Source of the DNA: Pegoplata infirma
Lineage: Eukaryota; Arthropoda; Insecta; Diptera; Anthomyiidae
DNA: 64,000 bases
Direction: 5' to 3'
Assembly (NCBI GenBank): GCA_963921195.1
Contig: OY992538.1
Span: 82,583,904-82,647,903 of the forward strand
The notes under the pieces are model-generated. The model made no database searches. It saw only the letters and a program-made list of their open reading frames with translations, and was not told the origin of the DNA. Below are positions 58,940 through 64,000 of the stretch, in pieces; the stretch's first letter is position 1; each line of letters opens with the position of its first letter. Made by a program: the position numbers and the translations under genes.

Positions 58940-60060
58940 AAATTTTTGTATATATAGAAAAGGTCTCAGATTATAACATATTTGTCGTATGAAAAAAGAC
59001 AAAATCTGAGAATTTTTCAATAGAAAAACTTCTTCCTACATAAAAAATATTAGATTCTGAGACATTTTTCTTAAAGGAAAATTTTTTTGTATAGGAAAAA
59101 TGTCTCAGAATCTGAGACTTTTTGTTAAAAAAAAACTCAGAATCTGAGACATTTTTCCTATAGAAAAATTTTCAGATTCTAAGATCTTCTTTTTACAGAA
59201 AAAGTCTCCGATTGTTAAATTTTTGAAATATTTTTCCCATAAAAAATGTCTCAGATTCTTATATTTGATTCGTATTGAAACATTTTTATATTCTGAAAAC
59301 TTTTTTCAATAGAAAACTTTCAGATTCTCAAACCTTTTTCCTGTAGAAATAGTCTCAGACTCAGAAAAAGTCTTAGATTCTAAAACCCTTTCCAATAGAA
59401 AGTCTTAGATTCTCAGACGTTTTTTCTTTTAAAGAAAAAGTCTAAGATTCTGGTACTTTTTCGGAAAGAAAAAAGTCTTAATTATGAGTCCTGTTTCCTA
59501 TAGAAAAATTCTAAGATTCAAAGACTTTTTTCCTATCGTAAAAGTCTCAGATTCTGAGACATTCTTCCGAAAGAATAAGTTTTAACATGAGACTTTTTCA
59601 ACAGAAAAAGTCTTAGATTCTGATACCTTTTTCCTATAAAATAAGCCTCAAATTCAGAGATTCTCTGACATTTTCCCTATAGAAAAAGTCTTAGATTCTT
59701 AGGCTTTTTCCTATCGAAAAGGTCTCAGATTTTGCGATATTTTCCCCGTAAATAAGTCCTAAATTCTGGGAATTTTTTCTACAGAAAAAGGCTAAGATTT
59801 CTCCCATTTTTCCTATAGAAAAAGTCTCAGATTCTGAGACATTCTTCTCTGTAGAAAAATTCTCAGATTCTGAGACATTTTTCCTATAGAAAAATTCTTA
59901 TAAGAAGATTCTGTAGATTCTGAGACTTTTTTCTATAAAAAAAATCTCAGATTCTGAAACGTTTTCCCTATAAAAAAATTCTCTGATTCTGAGGCATTTT
60001 TTCTATAGAAAAAGTATCAGATTCTGAGACATTTTTTCTATGGAAAATTTCCTATTGTTT
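58940..60060. repeat. AAATTCTCAGATTCTGAGAC minisatellite
   Basis: Roughly 33 units, about 33 bp each (AGAAAAAGTCTCAGATTCTG, AGACATTTTTCCTAT), much diverged. The same palindromic core TCTCAGATTCTGAGA as the other arrays but in inverse order relative to the TCTATAAG spacer. Confidence 0.75.
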
Positions 60061-60081
60061 TTGAATTCAAGTTTAATTCTA

Positions 60082-60600
60082 CACTCAAAAAAAAAAAACT
60101 GGTAAAACGCCTGGTAAAATGCCTTGTAATCCCGTTTTACCAATATTTAACAATTTTCCTAGTTTTTTAACAAAAAATCGTGTACTTTGCTTAAACGAGA
60201 ACTACAGTTTTATTGGTAATTTTACAAATTTATTTTCGTAATTGTATTCTACCATTTTGAAAGGTTATTTTGCAAAAAAAACTGTAATTTTACAACAAGT
60301 TATTATTACGAGGATTCTAGTTGGTTTACAAAAAAAAAATTTATTTTACAAAAATTATGTTATACAAGGATTTTTGTAAATTTTCTATTTTTTTTTTAAA
60401 TTTTCCAAGTTCCGGACAAAATTATTTTTTTATTTAACAATATTTAAAAAAAAAAGTTGACAAAATTTTGAAAAATTTATTGCGAGGATTCTAGTTAATT
60501 TACAAAAAAAACAGTTATTTTACAATAATGATTTTATTACGAGAATTTATGTTGTTTAACAAAAAATTTTTTTTTTCGTAAATTTACCATTTTGGTTTGT
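60082..60600. mobile_element. truncated CACTCAAAA-type MITE
   Basis: The left end CACTCAAAAAAAAAAAACTGG is preceded by TA, with AATCCCGTTTTACCAATATT inside as in 34839-35361. Internal units ATTCTAGTTxxTTTACAAAA repeat. No right end was found. 60601-61012 is AT-rich with nothing clear. Confidence 0.45.
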
Positions 60601-61020
60601 ATTTCATAGCATGTTTTACGATATAAGGGCTCAAAAGTTTTAACGAATCTTACATGATTCCGGAATGAACGGTCTTAGAATATTAATCGGTTTTCACGTA
60701 TTACATCTAAAAATAGTGTAGATTCTCCAATTTTTTATAAAAAAAATGTAATTCAAAAACTTAAATTTTTTATTTTCGTAAAGTTTTTCTCTGAATGTTG
60801 GTTGAAAAATTAAATTATTCAATTTTAAAATATTTTGTTTGCTAATTTCAGTAAAAATCATTTGGTAATTAAAAACCTGAATTTTATATTGATTTTTTAT
60901 GTTAGTTTTACAATAACATTTCGATTTTAAATTTCGTCTTTAATGTTGAAGTAAATTGTTTAAGTTTTATTGTACTTTGAAAACTAACAAGGCTGGGTAC
61001 TAGAACAAGTTAGTCATTAG

Positions 61021-62329
61021 AAGGGATGTGATTTCAATGCAAATGCATGTTTTTTGTCGATATCGACCAATTGTCTTTCCGAATCAAGAAATTTTGCGTT
61101 AAAATGACATCGATTTGTTTTTGCATATTTTGGTGAAAATGCATATTTTTGCATATTTTGGTGAAAATGCATATTTTCGTTTTAAACGCATATTTTGTGT
61201 ATATTTCCAACTTTTAAGTGCATATTTTGGCATAAATAAGCAAAAACACAAATTGAAATTTATTTATTGCAAAAACTGTTTAAAATCTGAAAAATTTATT
61301 TTGTAAATATTTTTTTTTTTTTTTTTAATTTTTTTATAGATTGTTTTTATTTCTAAAAAATCTTGCTTACACTCAAAATAATTACTCTGTTAAATACTCT
61401 GTAAAATGACTGTAATCTCAATTCGACAAATATTTGACAAAGTTATCTGTCGAAATACAGATTTAAAGAAAATACTTTGTATTTTCTTGTGACCGAAAAA
61501 CAAAATTTTATCTGTAATTTTACTTTTTACTTTGTAATCTCTATTTTACAGATAATAAACAGTTTTTTTTGTTAAAATACGAATTTTAGAAAAATACTTT
61601 GTTTTTTTCTCGTAACCAAAATACTAAATTTCATTTGTAATTTTACTTATTGCTCTGTAAAAATAAAAATCACTTCAAAAAACTAAACCTTTAAAAAGTG
61701 TCTTAAATTACAATAACAACTGGTAATTTTACGAGGATGACGTGTAAAATTGGAGTTACTTGGTAATTGCAATTTGGAAGCATTAAAGCGGTAAAATTTA
61801 ACAAAATTTTAATGCTTTTGAAGCAGAGAAGTTTTACTCATAAAATCGATTTAACTAAAACTTTGTAAATTTACAGAGTTTTTTTTTTGTAAAATTTTGA
61901 ACTCATAAAATGCATTTAACTCAAACTTTGTAAATTTACAGAGCTTTTTTGTAAAATTCTTTTCCGTTTTATCAATATTTTACAGATAATTCTATAAATT
62001 TACAGTTTTTTTTTATTGAAATCATTTTACAGAGTTTTCTTCGTAAAATAACAAAAAATCTTGCTGTTTGGAAATCTATGGTATTTTCTGCTGGCTCAGC
62101 AGAGTATCTCTGTAATTTAACAGAGTGATTATTTTGAGTGTACATAAAGTTTTAAATGTTACTATTCAAACCCGGCGTTATTTTTTTACTTTTTTAGAAG
62201 TTTTTTGTACGAAAAAGATTTTTATTTCAAAAATTTTATTGTTAGTGCATATTTTAGATTTTTTAGTGCATATTTTGAATTTTTTAGCGCATATTTTTGA
62301 TTTTTTAATGCATGAAAATCTCATTCCTA
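61021..62329. mobile_element. hAT-like element family A, TSD GTCATTAG
   Basis: The ends AAGGGATGTGATTT and AAATCTCATTCCTA are flanked by the perfect 8-bp duplication GTCATTAG (61013-61020, 62330-62337). Subterminal GCATATTTT repeats occur on both sides. Its sequence is collinear with both ends of 16417-19312 but it lacks most of that copy's interior. It contains a TA MITE at 61370-62140. Confidence 0.8.
61370..62140. mobile_element. CACTCAAAATAATT TA-target MITE, 771 bp
   Basis: CACTCAAAATAATTACTCTG and the inverse of CACTCAAAATAATCACTCTG, flanked by TA. The unoccupied sequence in the sister hAT-like copy (CTTGCTTACTTAAAG at 16790) shows the insertion point. Interior arms mirror TTTGTAAATTTACAGAG words. 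Confidence 0.7.
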
Positions 62330-62350
62330 GTCATTAGTAACGGTTTGGAC

Positions 62351-62874
62351 TAGTGCCTACGGTCAGTACCGTAGAACCGGGAATACCGGTATTCCCGGTT
62401 CTCGGTATTCCCGGGAAATGGTACCGGTTTCCCGGTTCTTATATTATTCCCGGTATTCCCGGGAATACCGGTATTCCCGGTTCCGTTTCTGACGTTATTA
62501 CCGGTATTCCCGGGACTACCGGTATGTATATTTTGTATTTTTTGTTCAACTAAAATTTTTTCTTCGCAAAAAAAAAAAAAAATCGAAACATGTGAAAAAC
62601 ACCATTTCATTTATTTTTTATGAATTTAAGAAAAAAATTGTTTCATGATATTTAAATAATTTTACAAACACAACTAAATGTTTCTGAAAAACTGATAATT
62701 TAATTTAAATATTCTATGGTATAGTATTTTTTTGTTTCTTGAGAACCGGTACCAGTATCAGAACCGGGAATACCGGTATTCCCGGTTATATATATCTAGA
62801 ACCGGGAAACCGGTACCAGAACCGGGAATACCGGTATTCCCGGGAATACCGAGAACCGGGAAATGGGGGCACTA
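62351..62874. mobile_element. hAT-like MITE family D, TSD GTTTGGAC
   Basis: TAGTGCC and GGCACTA ends are flanked by the perfect 8-bp duplication GTTTGGAC (62343-62350, 62875-62882). Both halves are arrays of ACCGGGAATACCGGTATTCC-type palindromic words (62378-62525 and 62745-62860), with an AT-rich middle. No gene; G/P/T-rich frames across the arrays are artefacts. Confidence 0.8.
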
Positions 62875-63002
62875 GTTTGGACCCACTAATCTATTGAATT
62901 AAATGTTTATTTCTTTCGCCGATTTTTAGATTTTTTCTAAAACTTCTGATTAATTTTTTATTAAAAAACAAAAATTGTTTTATTCGATCTTTAAAATATT
63001 AC

Positions 63003-63605
63003 ATTTTTTAGTAGGTTTATTCTAGCTCGAGGTCATTTTTCTTTTACTAATTCAAACTATGATATTCTCATAGATTAATTTTTAAGAAAATTTAATTTAT
63101 GTTTTAAATTTATTTATGTTTTAAATTTATTTATGTTGGTCATTTTTGCAAGACTTACCCGACACGTGTTCCGGAATGTGTCAAATTCCATTGTCAAGAC
63201 TATTTAGTAAATATAAAAACCCTATACTACAGGTAGCAAAGGGAATTTAAATAACAAATCGCTAATGTTAAGGCTAATACTAGCATATAGTGTTATCTAA
63301 TTGGTAATCATATGTAAATCTTATGACAATCTTATGTAAATCTGTTTTTAATATTTTTTGTACAATTTTAAACTTCTGTATTAATATTTTTGTTTGAACA
63401 TTAGCGATTTGTCGTATAGGGTTTTTATATTTGCTAAATAGTCTTGACAATGGAATCTCACAAATTCAGAAACACGTGTCGGTGAAGTCGTTAAAAAATT
63501 ACCAACATAAATAAATTTAAAACAGAAAAATGGTTTTCTTGAAAATTATTCTATGAGAAGTAAAGGAAATAATGACCTCGAAGTAGAACCTTTTCAGAAA
63601 TATTT
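63003..63605. repeat. foldback related to 12860-13060
   Basis: GTTTATTCTAGCTCGAGGTC, TATTTATGTTGGTCATTTT, GACACGTGTTCCGGAATG and AAATCGCTAATGTT in the left arm recur in inverse at 63395-63600. It is a dispersed palindromic element of unknown class. Confidence 0.55.
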
Positions 63606-64000
63606 TTCTAAAACAAAAAAAGTTTCTGAATCTAAAATGTTCAAAGAAAAATTTCTGTGCGAATGTGTATTGCAAATTGCAATATGCTTTTAACAACGTC
63701 ACACAAATAGAATTAGAAAATAGAAAACTGCAAATAATTTTTTGACCACAGTATTCTTTTTATACGATTATTTTTTACTATATTTAAACGTTTAGGCCTT
63801 TATTCATAATACTTAAAGTGTACTTAAAGTAGGTTTATTTGACAAATATTCATGCAATAACAGTCAAATAAACATACATTAGATTTAATTTACTCATTAT
63901 GAATAGCCCAGTTAAAGTTTAACGTGTGTTAGGTAAATGTAATTAAAAAAAAAAAAGATTTTCCTTAGTTATTAATATTATTTATTGAAAGATTGCAATC
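63606..64000. other. no feature recognised
   Basis: AT-rich sequence with a weak TTAAAGT/ACTTTAA mirrored pair near 63815-63920 and no frame or array that I can support. Confidence 0.5.

Noticed and set aside
62350..62610. Gly/Asn/Thr- and Pro-rich frames over the ACCGGGAATACC array
   Set aside because: Both strands are open in the same place because the array is palindromic; it is the subterminal zone of a hAT-like MITE.

Overview
This window looks like nuclear DNA of a fly, probably a calyptrate (blowfly, house fly or stable fly type) rather than a drosophilid. It is very AT-rich, has GT-AG introns of 9 to 21 kb, and is packed with mini-me-like elements carrying (GACG)n tracts and 'ACCCTC...GAGGGTATAA' ends. 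The species cannot be fixed from the sequence alone.

Only one host gene is convincingly coding. It runs on the minus strand from an ATG at 57017 and leaves the window on the left. Four exons (56037-57017, 34606-34700, 22869-22983, 13477-13574) join in consistent phase into about 430 residues. They form a long Ser/Thr/Asn-rich N-terminus followed by EF-hand-like segments, and I assign them to the calcium-regulated NADPH oxidase Nox (NOX5 type). The membrane and dehydrogenase parts of the enzyme must lie left of base 1. Introns 1 to 3 are about 21.3, 11.6 and 9.3 kb, and intron 4 exceeds 13.4 kb.

Nearly everything else is transposon-derived and deeply nested. I could define many insertions by terminal inverted repeats plus exact target-site duplications (TSDs): hAT-like elements with 8-bp TSDs, PIF/Harbinger-like elements with 3-bp TWA TSDs, many Tc1/mariner-like palindromic MITEs at TA, a family ending in CCCGAG with 2-bp duplications, and an 8.3-kb foldback with a 10-bp TSD. 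Sister copies inside the window serve as empty-site controls for several of them.

Layout: 1-5.3 kb is a foldback carrying two hAT-like insertions. 5.3-13.4 kb holds hairpins, a GC-rich 26-bp array and a large element with decayed coding relics. 13.6-21.9 kb is the giant nested foldback. 23.2-27.1 kb is a hAT-like element that contains a broken, spliced host-type gene. 27.1-33.9 kb is a minisatellite split by a Harbinger-like element. 36-55 kb is a mosaic of mini-me copies and MITEs. 56-57 kb is the first coding exon of Nox. 57-64 kb is upstream sequence or an upstream intron filled with MITEs and minisatellite.

The most interesting items are the captured multi-exon gene fragment at 25.3-25.95 kb, the long palindromes lying inside the transcribed introns of Nox, the dispersed TCTCAGAATCTGAGA minisatellite, and the family with 2-bp target duplications.
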